Shown: positions 25,691-41,200, counted from the stretch's first letter. The stretch: 64,000 bases of DNA from Halictus rubicundus (GCF_050948215.1 NW_027488581.1:186001-250000); one strand, 5' to 3'. A program made the numbers and translations. The notes: generated by a model not told the origin, from the letters alone.

Positions 25691-28388
25691 AATAGGATAG
25701 AGGATAGGATGGGATAGAGGATAGGATAGGATAGATGGTAGGGTAGGATAGAGGACAGGATACGATAGAGGATAGAATAGGATAGAGGATAGGATAGGAT
25801 AAACGATAGGATATGATAGAGGATAGGATTGGATAGAGGATAGGATACGATAGAGGATAGGATAGGATGGAGGATAGTATTGGATAGAGGATAGGAAAGG
25901 ACAGTGGATAGGATGTGATAGAGGATAGCATAGGATAGAGGATGGGACACGATAGCGGATAGGATGGGATAGAGGATAGGATAGGATAGAGGATAGGATA
26001 GGATGGAGGATAGGATGGGATAGAGGATATGATAAGATAGAAGATAGGATAGGATAGAGGATAGGATAGGATAGAGGATAGGATAGGATAGAGGATCGGA
26101 TAGGATAAATGATAGGGTAGGATAGAGGATAGGATAGGATAGCGGATAGGATAGGATACAGGATAGGTAGGATAGAGGATAGGATAGGATAGAGGATAGG
26201 ATAGGATAGAGGATAGGATTGGATAGAGGGTAGAATAGGATAGAGGATAGGATAGGATGGAGGATAGGATGGTATAGAGGATAGGATGGAATAGAGGATA
26301 GGATGAGATAGAGGATAGGATATAATAGAGGATAGGATAGGATAGAGGATAGGATAGGATAGAGGATAGGATAGGATGGAGGATAGGTTGAGATAGAGGA
26401 TAGGATAAGATAGAAGATAGGATAGGATAGAGGATAGGATAAGATGGAGGATAGGATGGGATAGAGGATAGGATAAGACTGAGGATAGGATAGGATCGAG
26501 GATAGGATAGGATAGAGGATAGGATAGGATAGAGGACAGGATTGGATAGAGGATAGGATAGGATAGAGGATAGGATAGGATAGGATAGGATAGGATAGAG
26601 GATAGGATAGGATAGAGCATAGGATATTATAGAGGATAGCATAGGATTGAGGATAGGATAGGATAAAGTATAGGATACGATAGAGGATAGGATTGGATAG
26701 AGGATAGGTTTCGATAGAGGGTAGAATAGGATAGAGGATAGGATTGGATAGAGGATAGGTGAGGATAGAGGATAGGATGGGATAGAGGATAGGATAAGAT
26801 GGAGGACAGGATGGGATAGAGGATAGGATAAGATAGAGGATAGGAAAGGATAGAGGATAGGATAGGATAGAGGATAGGATAGGATGGATGATATAATAGG
26901 ATTGAGGATAGGATAGGATGGGGGATAGGATACGATAGAGGATAGGATAGGATAGAGGATAGGATAGGATCGAGGATAGGATGGTATAGAGAATAGGATG
27001 AGATACAGGATAGGATAGGATAGAGGGTAGGATAAGATGGAGGATAGGATGGGATAGAGGATAGGATAAGACTGAGGATGGGATAGGATAGAGGATAGGA
27101 TAGGACAGAGGATAGGATTAGATAGAGGATAGGATAGGATAGAGGATAGGATAGGATAGAGGATAGGATAGGATAGAGGACAGGATTGGATAGAGGATAG
27201 GATAGTATCGAGGATAGGATAGGATAGAGGATAGGATAGGATGGAGGATAGGATGGGATAGAGGATATGATAAGATAGAAGATAGGATAGGATAGAGGAT
27301 AGGATAGGATAGAGGATAGGATAGGATAGAGGATCGGATAGGATAAATGATAGGGTAGGATAGAGGATAGGATAGGATAGCGGATAGGATAGGATACAGG
27401 ATAGGATAGGATAGAGGATAGGATAGGATAGAGGATAGGATAGGATAGAGGATAGGATTGGATAGAGGGTAGAATAGGATAGAGGATAGGATAGGATGGA
27501 GGATAGGATGGAATAGAGGATAGGATGGAATAGAGGATAGGATGAGATAGAGGATAGGATATAATAGAGGATAGGATAGGATAGAGGATAGGATAGGATA
27601 GAGGATAGGATAGGAAGGAGGATAGGTTGAGATAGAGGATATGATAAGATAGAAGATAGGATAGGATAGAGGATAGGATAGGATAGAGTATAGGATAGGA
27701 TAAAGGATAGCATAGGATAGAGGAATACGATAGGATAGAGGATAGGATGGGATAGAGGATATGATAAGATAGAAGATAGGGTAGGATAGAGGATAGGATA
27801 GGATAGAGGATAGGATAGGATAGAGGATAGGATTGGATAGAGGATAGGATAGGATCGAGGATAGGATAGGATAGAGCATAGGATGGGATAGAGGATAGGA
27901 TAGGATAGAGGATAGGATAGGATGGAGGATAGTATGAGATAGAGGATATGATAAGATAGAAGATAGGATAGGATAGAGGATAGGATAGGATAGAGTATAG
28001 AATAGGATAGAGGATAGCATAGGATAGAGGAATAGGATAGGATAGAGGATAGGATGGGATAGAGGATATGATAAGATAGAAGATAGGGTAGGATAGAGGA
28101 TAGGATAGGATAGAGTATAGGATAGGATAGAGGATACGATAGGATAGAAGATAGGATAGGATAGAGGATAGGATAGGATAGAGTATAGGATAGGATAGAG
28201 GGTAGCACAGGATAGAGGAATAGGATAGGATAGAGGATAGGATACGATAGAGGATGGGATAGGATAGAGGATAGGATAGGATAGAGGATAGGATTGGATA
28301 GAGGATAGGATAGGATAGAGGATACGATAGGATAGAGGATAGGATTGGATAGAGGATAGGATAGGATCGAGGATAGGATAGGATAGAG
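25691..28388 (+). repeat. Flavour A spacer between superblocks
   Basis: A mosaic of the left array. Bases 25,707-26,560 match 9,007-9,860 at 16,700 bp, including the rare pentamer-truncated GGATAGGTAGG (9,461 and 26,161) and GGGACACGATAGCGG (9,243 and 25,943). From about 26,600 the order follows the region after the 12-mer runs of the 2.45-kb repeats (GAGCATAGGATATTATAG at 8,371 and 26,615). The remainder carries flavour A markers without a long match I could fix. Confidence 0.75.
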
Positions 28389-28876
28389 CATAGGATGGGA
28401 TAGAGGTTAGGATAGGATAGATGGTAGGATAGGATAGAGGACAGGATACGATAGAGGATAGAATAGGATAGAGGATAGGATAGGATAAAGGATAATATAC
28501 AATAGAGGATAGGATTGGATAGAGGATAGGATACGATAGAGGATAGGATAGGATGGAGGCTAGTATTGGATAGAGGATAGGATAAGATAGAGGGTAGGAA
28601 AGGACAGTGGATAGGATGTGATAGAAGCTAGGACAGATGGTAGGATAGATGGTAGGATACGGTAGAGGATAGGTTAGGATAGAGGATAGTATAGGATAGA
28701 GGATAGGATAGGATGGAGGATAGGATGGGATAGAGGATATGATAAGATAGAAGATAGGATAGGATAGAGGATAGGATAGGATAGAGGATAGGATAGGATA
28801 GAGGATCGGATAGGATAAATGATAGGATAGGATAGAGGATAGGATAGGATAGCGGATAGGATAGGATAGAGGATAG

Positions 28877-31800
28877 GATAGAGGATAGGATAGGATAGAG
28901 GATAGGATAGGATAGAGGATAGGATAGGATAGAGGATAGGATAGGATAGAGGATAGGATTGGATAGAGGGTAGAATAGGATAGAGGATAGGATAGGATGG
29001 AGGATAGGATGGAATAGAGGATAGGATGGAATAGAGGATAGGATGAGATAGAGGATAGGATAGGATAGAGGATAGGATATGATAGAGGATAGCATAGGAT
29101 AGAGGATGGGATACGATAGCGGATGGGATGGGATAGAGGATAGGGTAGGATAGATGGTAGGTTACGATAGAGGATAGGATACGATAGAGGAGAGTATAGA
29201 GGATAGGAAAGGTTAGACGATAGGATAGGATAGAGGCTAGAATAGGATAGAGGATAGGATTGGACAGCGGATAGGATAGGATAGAGGATAGGATAGGATA
29301 GAGGATAGGATAGGATAGAGGATAGTATAGGATAGAGGATACGATAGGATGGAGGATAGGATGGGATAGAGGATATGATAAGATAGAAGATAGGATAGGA
29401 TAGAGGACAGGATAGGATAGAGTATAGGATAGGATAGAGGATAGGATAGGATAGAGGGTAGCATAGGACAGAGGAATAATATAGGATAGAGGATAGGATA
29501 GGATAGAGGATAGGATTGGATAGAGGATAGGATAGGATCGAGGATAGGATAAGATGGAGGACAGGATGGGATAGAGGATAGGATAAGACTGAGGATAGGA
29601 GAGGATAGAGGATAGGATCGGATAGAGGATAGGATTAGATAGAGGATAGGATAGGATAAAGGATAGGATCGGATAGAGTATAGGATTGGATAGAGGATAG
29701 GATAGGATCGAGGATAGGATAGGATACAGCATAGGATGGGAAAGAGGATAGGATAGGATAGATGGTAGGATAGGATAGAGGACAGGATACGATAGAGGAT
29801 AGAATAGGATAGATGATGGGATAGGATAAACGATAGGGTACGATAGAGGATAGGATTGGATAGAGGATAGGATACGATAGAGGATAGGATACGATAGAGG
29901 ATAGAATTGGATAGAGGATAGGATAGGATCGAGGATAGGATAGGATAGAGCATAGGATGGGATAGAGGTTAGGATAGGATAGATGGTAGGATAGGATAGA
30001 GGACATGATACGATAGAGGATAGAATAGGATAGAGGATAGGATAGGATAAAGGATAGGATACAATAGAGGATAGGATTGGATAGAGGATAGGATACGATA
30101 GAGGATAGGATAGGATGGAGGATAGTATTGGATAGAGGATAGGATAAGATAGAGGGTAGGAAAGGACAGTGGATAGGATGTGATAGAAGTTAGGACAGAT
30201 GGTAGGATAGATGGTAGGATACGGTAGAGGATAGGTTAGGATAGAGGATAGTATAGGATAGAGGATAGGATAGGATGGAGGATAGGATGGGATAGAGGAT
30301 ATGATAAGATAGAAGATAGGATAGGATAGAGGATAGGATAGGATAGAGGATAGGATAGGATGGAGGATCGGATAGGATAAATGATAGGATAGGATAGAGG
30401 ATAGGATAGGATAGCGGATAGGATAGGATAGAGGATAGGATAGGATAGAGGATAGGATATGATAGAGGATAGGATAGGATAGAGGATAGGATTGGATAGA
30501 GGGTAGAATAGGATAGAGGATAGGATAGGGTGGAGGATAGGATGGAATAGAGGATAGGATGGAATAGAGGATAGGATGAGATAGAGGATAGGATAGGATA
30601 GAGGATAGGATATGATAGAGGATAGCATAGGATAGAGGATGGGATACGATAGCGGATAGGATGGGATAGAGGATAGGATAGGATAGATGGTAGGTTACGA
30701 TAGAGGATAGGATACGATAGAGGAGAGTATAGAGGATAGGAAAGGTTAGACGATAGGATAGGATAGAGGCTAGAATAGGATAGAGGATAGGATTGGACAG
30801 CGGATAGGATAGGATAGAGGATAGGATACGATAGAGGATAGGATAGGATAGAGGATAGTATAGGATAGAGGATAGGATAGGATGGAGGATAGGATGGAGG
30901 ATAGGATGGGATAGAGGATATGATAAGATAGAAGATAGGATAGGATAGAGGACAGGATAGGATATAGGATAGGATAGGATAGAGGATAGGATAGGATAGA
31001 GGGTAGCATAGGACAGAGGATTAGGATAAGATAGAGGATAGGATAGCATAGAGGATAGGATTGGATAGAGGATAGGATAGGATCGAGGATAGGATAAGAT
31101 GGAGGATAGGATGGGATAGAGGATAGGATAAGACTGAGGATAGGAGAGGGTAGAGGATGGGATCGGATAGAGGATAGGATTAGATAGAGGATAGGATAGG
31201 ATAAAGGATAGGATAGGATAGAGGATAGGATTGGATAGAGGATAGGATAGGATCGAGGATAGGATAGGATAGAGCATAGGATGGGATAGAGGATAGGATA
31301 GGATAGATGGTAGGATAGGATAGAGGACAGGATACGATAGAGGATAGAATAGGATAGATGATGGGATCGGATAAACGATAGGATACGATAGAGGATAGGA
31401 TTGGATAGAGGATAGGATACGATAGAGGATAGGATAGGATGGAGGATAGTATTGGATAGAGGATACGAAAGGACAGTGGATAGGATGTGATAGAAGATAG
31501 GACTGGATAGATGGTAGGATACGGTAGAGGATAGGATAGGATAGAGGATAGGATAGGATAGAGGGTAGCATAGGACAGAGGATCGGATAGGATAGAGGGT
31601 AGCATATGACAGAGGAATAGGATAGGATAGAGGATAGGATAGGATAGAGGATAGGATTGGATAGAGGATAGGATAGGATAGAGGATAGGATAGGATAGAG
31701 GATAGGATAGGATTGAGGATAGGATAGGATAGGGGATAGGATACGATAGAGGATAGGATAGGATAGAGGATAGGATAGGATCGAGGATAGGATGGAATAG

Positions 31801-33550
31801 AGGATAGGATGAGATAGAGGATAGGATAGGATAGAGGTTAGGATATGATAGAGGGTAGGATATGATAGAGGATAGGACAGGATACAGGATAGGATACAAT
31901 AGAGGATAGAATAGGATGGAGGATAGGATTGGATAGAGGATCGGATAAGATAGAGGATAGGATAGGATAGAGGATAGGATATGATGGAGGATAGGATGGG
32001 ATAGAGGATAGGATGGGATAGAGGATAGGATAGGATAGATGGTAGGATACGATAGAGGATAGGATAGGATAGAGTATAGGATAGGATAGAGGATAGGATA
32101 GGATAGAGGGTAGCATAGGATAGAGGAATAGGATAGGATAGAGGACAGGATTGGATAGAGGATGGGATACGATAGAGGATAGGATAAGATGGAGGATAGG
32201 ATACGATAGATGATAGAATAGGATAGAGGATAGGATAGGATAAAGGATAGGATACGATAGAGGATAGGATTGGATAGAGGATAGGATTGGATACAGGATA
32301 TGATATCATAGAGGATAGGTTTCGATAGAGGGTAGAATAGGATAGAGGATAGGATTGGATAGAGGATAGGTGAGGATGGAGGATAGGATGGGATAGAGGA
32401 TAGGATAAGATGGAGGACAGGATGGGATAGAGGATAGGATAAGATAGAGGATAGGAAAGGATAGAGGATAGGACAGGATAGAGGATAGGATAGGATAGAG
32501 GATAGGATTGAATAGAGGATAGGATAGGATAGAGGATAGGATTGGATAGAGGATAGGATAGTATCGAGGATAGGATAGGATAGAGCATAGGATGGGATAG
32601 AGGATAGGATAGGATAGAGGATAGGATAGGATAGAGGATAGGATAGGATAGAGGATAGGATAGGATAGAGGATAGGATTGAATAGAGGACAGGATACGAT
32701 AGAGGATAGAATAGGATAGAGGATAGGATAGGATAGAGGATAGGAAAGTATAGAGGATAGGATAGGATTGAGGATAGGACAGGATAGAGGATAGGATAGG
32801 ATAGAGGATAGGATAGGATAGAGGATAGGATAGGATAGGATAGGATAGGATAGGATAGAGGATAGGATAGGATAGAGCATAGGATATTATAGAGGATAGC
32901 ATAGGATTGAGGATAGGATAGGATAGAAGATAGGATAGGATAGGATACAGGATAGGATAGGATAGAGGATAGGATAGGATAGAGGATCGGATAGGATAAA
33001 TGATAGGATAGGATAGAGGATAGGATAGGATAGAGGATAGGATAGGATAGAGGATAGGAAAGTATAGAGGATAGGATAGGTTTGAGGATAGGACAGGATA
33101 GGGGATAGGATAGGATAGAGGATAGGATAGGATAGAGGATAGGATAGGATAGAGGATACGATTGGGGATTGGGTAGGATAGAGGATAGGATAGAATAGAG
33201 GATAGGATACGATAGATGATAGAATAGGATAGAGGATAGGATAGGATAAAGGATAGGATACGATAGAGGATAGGATTGGATAGAGGATAGGATTGGATAG
33301 AGGATAGGATATCATAGAGGATAGGTTTCGATAGAGGGTAGAATAGGATAGAGGATAGGATTGGATAGAGGATAGGTGAGGATGGAGGATAGGATGGGAT
33401 AGAGGATAGGATAAGATGGAGGACAGGATGGGATAGAGGATAGGATAAGATAGAGGATAGGAAAGGATAGAGGATAGGATAGGATAGAGGATAGGATAGG
33501 ATGGATGATATAATAGGATTGAGGATAGGATAGGATGGGGGATAGGATAC
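28877..33550 (+). repeat. 4,674-bp tandem duplication, copy 1
   Basis: Every landmark compared has its partner exactly 4,674 bp downstream: GGGTAGAATAGG at 28,968 and 33,642, GATACGATTGGGG at 33,155 and 37,829, and others. The left edge is at 28,877, where the preceding base differs. Noticed differences are G at 29,547 against T at 34,221, and T at 31,838 against G at 36,512. So few differences over 4.7 kb imply a very recent duplication, gene conversion, or an assembly duplication. Confidence 0.9.
33155..33235 (+). repeat. Half copy of the AT-rich patch
   Basis: Same truncated form as at 18,730 (spacing 14,425 bp), inside copy 1 of the 4,674-bp duplication. Confidence 0.75.
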
Positions 33551-36500
33551 GATAGAGGATAGGATAGGATAGAGGATAGGATAGGATAGAGGATAGGATA
33601 GGATAGAGGATAGGATAGGATAGAGGATAGGATTGGATAGAGGGTAGAATAGGATAGAGGATAGGATAGGATGGAGGATAGGATGGAATAGAGGATAGGA
33701 TGGAATAGAGGATAGGATGAGATAGAGGATAGGATAGGATAGAGGATAGGATATGATAGAGGATAGCATAGGATAGAGGATGGGATACGATAGCGGATGG
33801 GATGGGATAGAGGATAGGGTAGGATAGATGGTAGGTTACGATAGAGGATAGGATACGATAGAGGAGAGTATAGAGGATAGGAAAGGTTAGACGATAGGAT
33901 AGGATAGAGGCTAGAATAGGATAGAGGATAGGATTGGACAGCGGATAGGATAGGATAGAGGATAGGATAGGATAGAGGATAGGATAGGATAGAGGATAGT
34001 ATAGGATAGAGGATACGATAGGATGGAGGATAGGATGGGATAGAGGATATGATAAGATAGAAGATAGGATAGGATAGAGGACAGGATAGGATAGAGTATA
34101 GGATAGGATAGAGGATAGGATAGGATAGAGGGTAGCATAGGACAGAGGAATAATATAGGATAGAGGATAGGATAGGATAGAGGATAGGATTGGATAGAGG
34201 ATAGGATAGGATCGAGGATATGATAAGATGGAGGACAGGATGGGATAGAGGATAGGATAAGACTGAGGATAGGAGAGGATAGAGGATAGGATCGGATAGA
34301 GGATAGGATTAGATAGAGGATAGGATAGGATAAAGGATAGGATCGGATAGAGTATAGGATTGGATAGAGGATAGGATAGGATCGAGGATAGGATAGGATA
34401 CAGCATAGGATGGGAAAGAGGATAGGATAGGATAGATGGTAGGATAGGATAGAGGACAGGATACGATAGAGGATAGAATAGGATAGATGATGGGATAGGA
34501 TAAACGATAGGGTACGATAGAGGATAGGATTGGATAGAGGATAGGATACGATAGAGGATAGGATACGATAGAGGATAGAATTGGATAGAGGATAGGATAG
34601 GATCGAGGATAGGATAGGATAGAGCATAGGATGGGATAGAGGTTAGGATAGGATAGATGGTAGGATAGGATAGAGGACATGATACGATAGAGGATAGAAT
34701 AGGATAGAGGATAGGATAGGATAAAGGATAGGATACAATAGAGGATAGGATTGGATAGAGGATAGGATACGATAGAGGATAGGATAGGATGGAGGATAGT
34801 ATTGGATAGAGGATAGGATAAGATAGAGGGTAGGAAAGGACAGTGGATAGGATGTGATAGAAGTTAGGACAGATGGTAGGATAGATGGTAGGATACGGTA
34901 GAGGATAGGTTAGGATAGAGGATAGTATAGGATAGAGGATAGGATAGGATGGAGGATAGGATGGGATAGAGGATATGATAAGATAGAAGATAGGATAGGA
35001 TAGAGGATAGGATAGGATAGAGGATAGGATAGGATGGAGGATCGGATAGGATAAATGATAGGATAGGATAGAGGATAGGATAGGATAGCGGATAGGATAG
35101 GATAGAGGATAGGATAGGATAGAGGATAGGATATGATAGAGGATAGGATAGGATAGAGGATAGGATTGGATAGAGGGTAGAATAGGATAGAGGATAGGAT
35201 AGGGTGGAGGATAGGATGGAATAGAGGATAGGATGGAATAGAGGATAGGATGAGATAGAGGATAGGATAGGATAGAGGATAGGATATGATAGAGGATAGC
35301 ATAGGATAGAGGATGGGATACGATAGCGGATAGGATGGGATAGAGGATAGGATAGGATAGATGGTAGGTTACGATAGAGGATAGGATACGATAGAGGAGA
35401 GTATAGAGGATAGGAAAGGTTAGACGATAGGATAGGATAGAGGCTAGAATAGGATAGAGGATAGGATTGGACAGCGGATAGGATAGGATAGAGGATAGGA
35501 TACGATAGAGGATAGGATAGGATAGAGGATAGTATAGGATAGAGGATAGGATAGGATGGAGGATAGGATGGAGGATAGGATGGGATAGAGGATATGATAA
35601 GATAGAAGATAGGATAGGATAGAGGACAGGATAGGATATAGGATAGGATAGGATAGAGGATAGGATAGGATAGAGGGTAGCATAGGACAGAGGATTAGGA
35701 TAAGATAGAGGATAGGATAGCATAGAGGATAGGATTGGATAGAGGATAGGATAGGATCGAGGATAGGATAAGATGGAGGATAGGATGGGATAGAGGATAG
35801 GATAAGACTGAGGATAGGAGAGGGTAGAGGATGGGATCGGATAGAGGATAGGATTAGATAGAGGATAGGATAGGATAAAGGATAGGATAGGATAGAGGAT
35901 AGGATTGGATAGAGGATAGGATAGGATCGAGGATAGGATAGGATAGAGCATAGGATGGGATAGAGGATAGGATAGGATAGATGGTAGGATAGGATAGAGG
36001 ACAGGATACGATAGAGGATAGAATAGGATAGATGATGGGATCGGATAAACGATAGGATACGATAGAGGATAGGATTGGATAGAGGATAGGATACGATAGA
36101 GGATAGGATAGGATGGAGGATAGTATTGGATAGAGGATACGAAAGGACAGTGGATAGGATGTGATAGAAGATAGGACTGGATAGATGGTAGGATACGGTA
36201 GAGGATAGGATAGGATAGAGGATAGGATAGGATAGAGGGTAGCATAGGACAGAGGATCGGATAGGATAGAGGGTAGCATATGACAGAGGAATAGGATAGG
36301 ATAGAGGATAGGATAGGATAGAGGATAGGATTGGATAGAGGATAGGATAGGATAGAGGATAGGATAGGATAGAGGATAGGATAGGATTGAGGATAGGATA
36401 GGATAGGGGATAGGATACGATAGAGGATAGGATAGGATAGAGGATAGGATAGGATCGAGGATAGGATGGAATAGAGGATAGGATGAGATAGAGGATAGGA

Positions 36501-38224
36501 TAGGATAGAGGGTAGGATATGATAGAGGGTAGGATATGATAGAGGATAGGACAGGATACAGGATAGGATACAATAGAGGATAGAATAGGATGGAGGATAG
36601 GATTGGATAGAGGATCGGATAAGATAGAGGATAGGATAGGATAGAGGATAGGATATGATGGAGGATAGGATGGGATAGAGGATAGGATGGGATAGAGGAT
36701 AGGATAGGATAGATGGTAGGATACGATAGAGGATAGGATAGGATAGAGTATAGGATAGGATAGAGGATAGGATAGGATAGAGGGTAGCATAGGATAGAGG
36801 AATAGGATAGGATAGAGGACAGGATTGGATAGAGGATGGGATACGATAGAGGATAGGATAAGATGGAGGATAGGATACGATAGATGATAGAATAGGATAG
36901 AGGATAGGATAGGATAAAGGATAGGATACGATAGAGGATAGGATTGGATAGAGGATAGGATTGGATACAGGATATGATATCATAGAGGATAGGTTTCGAT
37001 AGAGGGTAGAATAGGATAGAGGATAGGATTGGATAGAGGATAGGTGAGGATGGAGGATAGGATGGGATAGAGGATAGGATAAGATGGAGGACAGGATGGG
37101 ATAGAGGATAGGATAAGATAGAGGATAGGAAAGGATAGAGGATAGGACAGGATAGAGGATAGGATAGGATAGAGGATAGGATTGAATAGAGGATAGGATA
37201 GGATAGAGGATAGGATTGGATAGAGGATAGGATAGTATCGAGGATAGGATAGGATAGAGCATAGGATGGGATAGAGGATAGGATAGGATAGAGGATAGGA
37301 TAGGATAGAGGATAGGATAGGATAGAGGATAGGATAGGATAGAGGATAGGATTGAATAGAGGACAGGATACGATAGAGGATAGAATAGGATAGAGGATAG
37401 GATAGGATAGAGGATAGGAAAGTATAGAGGATAGGATAGGATTGAGGATAGGACAGGATAGAGGATAGGATAGGATAGAGGATAGGATAGGATAGAGGAT
37501 AGGATAGGATAGGATAGGATAGGATAGGATAGAGGATAGGATAGGATAGAGCATAGGATATTATAGAGGATAGCATAGGATTGAGGATAGGATAGGATAG
37601 AAGATAGGATAGGATAGGATACAGGATAGGATAGGATAGAGGATAGGATAGGATAGAGGATCGGATAGGATAAATGATAGGATAGGATAGAGGATAGGAT
37701 AGGATAGAGGATAGGATAGGATAGAGGATAGGAAAGTATAGAGGATAGGATAGGTTTGAGGATAGGACAGGATAGGGGATAGGATAGGATAGAGGATAGG
37801 ATAGGATAGAGGATAGGATAGGATAGAGGATACGATTGGGGATTGGGTAGGATAGAGGATAGGATAGAATAGAGGATAGGATACGATAGATGATAGAATA
37901 GGATAGAGGATAGGATAGGATAAAGGATAGGATACGATAGAGGATAGGATTGGATAGAGGATAGGATTGGATAGAGGATAGGATATCATAGAGGATAGGT
38001 TTCGATAGAGGGTAGAATAGGATAGAGGATAGGATTGGATAGAGGATAGGTGAGGATGGAGGATAGGATGGGATAGAGGATAGGATAAGATGGAGGACAG
38101 GATGGGATAGAGGATAGGATAAGATAGAGGATAGGAAAGGATAGAGGATAGGATAGGATAGAGGATAGGATAGGATGGATGATATAATAGGATTGAGGAT
38201 AGGATAGGATGGGGGATAGGATAC
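33551..38224 (+). repeat. 4,674-bp tandem duplication, copy 2
   Basis: Second copy; the match runs on to 38,261 before TCGAGG replaces TAGAGG. The period is 275 x 17 minus 1. The 3' part of both copies is also equivalent to about 17.77-19.1 kb of superblock I. Confidence 0.9.
37829..37909 (+). repeat. Half copy of the AT-rich patch
   Basis: Same truncated form, 4,674 bp after the one at 33,155, inside copy 2 of the tandem duplication. Confidence 0.75.
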
Positions 38225-41200
38225 GATAGAGGATAGGATAGGATAGAGGATAGGATAGGATCGAGGATAGGATGGTATAGAGGATAGGATGAGATACAGG
38301 ATAGGATAGGATAGAGGGTAGGATAAGATGGAGGATAGGATGGGATAGAGGATAGGATAAGACTGAGGATGGGATAGGATAGAGGATAGGATAGGACTGA
38401 GGATAGGAGAGGATAGAGGATAGGATCGGATAGAGGATAGGATTAGATAGAGGATAGGATAGGATAAAGGATAGGATCGGATAGAGTATAGGATTGGATA
38501 GAGGATAGGATAGGATCGAGGATAGGATAGGATAGAGCATAGGATGGGAAAGAGGATAGGATAGGATAGATGGTAGGATAGGATAGAGGACAGGATACGA
38601 TAGAGGATAGAATAAGATAGATGATGGGATAGGATAAACGATAGGGTACGATAGAGGATAGGATTGGATAGAGGATAGGATACGATAGAGGATAGGATAG
38701 GATGGAGGATAGTATTGGATAGAGGATAGGATAAGATAGAGGGTAGGAAAGGACAGTGGATAGGATGTGATAGAAGTTAGGACACATGGTAGGATAGATG
38801 GTAGGATACGGTAGAGGATAGGTTAGGATAGAGGATAGTATAGGATAGAGGATAGGATAGGATGGAGGATAGGATGGGATAGAGGATATGATAAGATAGA
38901 AGATAGGATAGGATAGAGGATAGGATAGGATAGAGGATAGGATAGGATAGAGGATCGGATAGGATAAATGATAGGATAGGATAGAGGATAGGATAGGATA
39001 GCGGATAGGATAGGATAGAGGATAGGATAGGATAGAGGATAGGATAGGATAGAGGATAGGATAGGATAGAGGATAGGATTGGATAGAGGGTAGAATAGGA
39101 TAGAGGATAGGATAGGGTGGAGGATAGGATGGAATAGAGGATAGGATGGAATAGAGGATAGGATGAGATAGAGGATAGGATAGGGTAGAGGATAGGATAT
39201 GATAGAGGATAGCATAGGATAGAGGATGGGATACGATAGCGGATAGGATTGGATAGAGGATAGGATAGGATAGATGGTAGGTTACGATAGAGGATAGGAT
39301 ACGATAGAGGAGAGTATAGAGGATAGGAAAGGTTAGACGATAGGATAGGATAGAGGCTAGAATAGGATAGAGGATAGGATTGGACAGCGGATAAGATAGG
39401 ATAGAGGATAGGATACGATAGAGGATAGGATAGGATAGAGGATAGTATAGGATAGAGGATAGGATAGGATGGAGGATAGGATGGAGGATAGGATGGGATA
39501 GAGGATATGATAAGATAGAAGATAGGATAGGATAGAGGACAGGATAGGATATAGGATAGGATAGGATAGGATAGAGGATAGGATAGAGGATAGGATAGGA
39601 TAGAGGATAGGAAAGTATAGAGGATAGGATAGGTTTGAGGATAGGATAAGATACAGGATAGGAAAGGATAGAGGATAGGATAGGATAGAGGATAGGATAG
39701 GATGGAGGATATAATAGGATTGAGGATAGGATAGGATGGGGGATAGGATACGATAGAGGATAGGATAGGATAGAGGATAGGATATGATCGAGGATAGGAT
39801 GGTATAGAGGATAGGATTAGATAGAGGATAGGATAGGAAAGAGGATAGGATAGGATAGAGGACAGGATTGGATAGAGGATAGGATAGTATCGAGGATAGG
39901 ATAGGATAGAGCATAGGATGGGATAGAGGATAGGATAGTATAGATGGTAGGGTAGGATAGAGGACAGGATACGATAGAGGATAGAATAGGATAGAGGATA
40001 GGATAGGATAAACGATAGGATATGATAGAGGATAGGATTGGATAGAGGATAGGATGGTATAGAGGATAGGATTAGATAGAGGATAGGATAGGATAGAGGA
40101 TAGGATAGGATAGAGGACAGGATTGGATAGAGGATAGGATAGTATCGAGGATAGGATAGGATAGAGCATAGGATGGGATAGAGGATAGGATAGGATAGAT
40201 GGTAGGGTAGTATAGAGGACAGGATACGATAGAGGATAGAATAGGATAGAGGATAGGATAGGATAAACGATAGGATACGATAGAGGATAGGATTGGATAG
40301 AGGATAGGATACGATAGAGGATAGGATAGGATGGAGGATAGTATTGGATAGAGGATAGGAAAGGACAGTGGATAGGATGTGATAGAGGATAGCATAGGAT
40401 AGAGGATGGGATACGATAGCGGATAGGATGGGATAGAGGATAGGATAGGATAGATGGTAGGATAGGATGGAGGATAGTATTGGATAGAGGATAGGATAAG
40501 ATAGAGGGTAGGAAAGGACAGTGGATAGGATGTGATAGAAGATAGGACAGATGGTAGGATAGATGGTAGGATACGGTAGAGGATAGGTTAGGATAGAGGA
40601 TAGTATAGGATAGAGGATAGGATAGGATGGAGGATGGATGGGATAGAGGATATGATAAGATAGAAGATAGGATAGGATAGAGGATAGGATAGGATAGAGG
40701 ATAGGATAGGATAGAGGATAGGATAGGATAGAGGATCGGATAGGATAAATGATAGGATAGGATAGAGGATAGGATAGGATAGCGGATAGGATAGGATAGA
40801 GGATAGGATAGGATAGAGGATAGGATAGGATAGAGGATAGGATAGGATAGAGGATAGGATTGGATAGAGGGTAGAATAGGATAGAGGATAGGATAGGATG
40901 GAGGATAGGATGGAATAGAGGATAGGATACGATAGAGGATAGGATAGGATGGAGGATGGTATTGGATAGAGGATAGGATAAGATAGAGGATAGGATTGGA
41001 TAGAGGGTAGAATAGGATAGAGGATAGGATAGGATGGAGGATAGGATGGAATAGAGGATTGGATGGAATATAGGATAGGATGAGATAGAGGATAGGATAG
41101 GATAGAGGATAGGATATGATAGAGGATAGCATAGGATAGAGGATGGGATACGATAGCGGATAGGATGGGATAGAGGATAGGATAGGATAGATGGTAGGTT

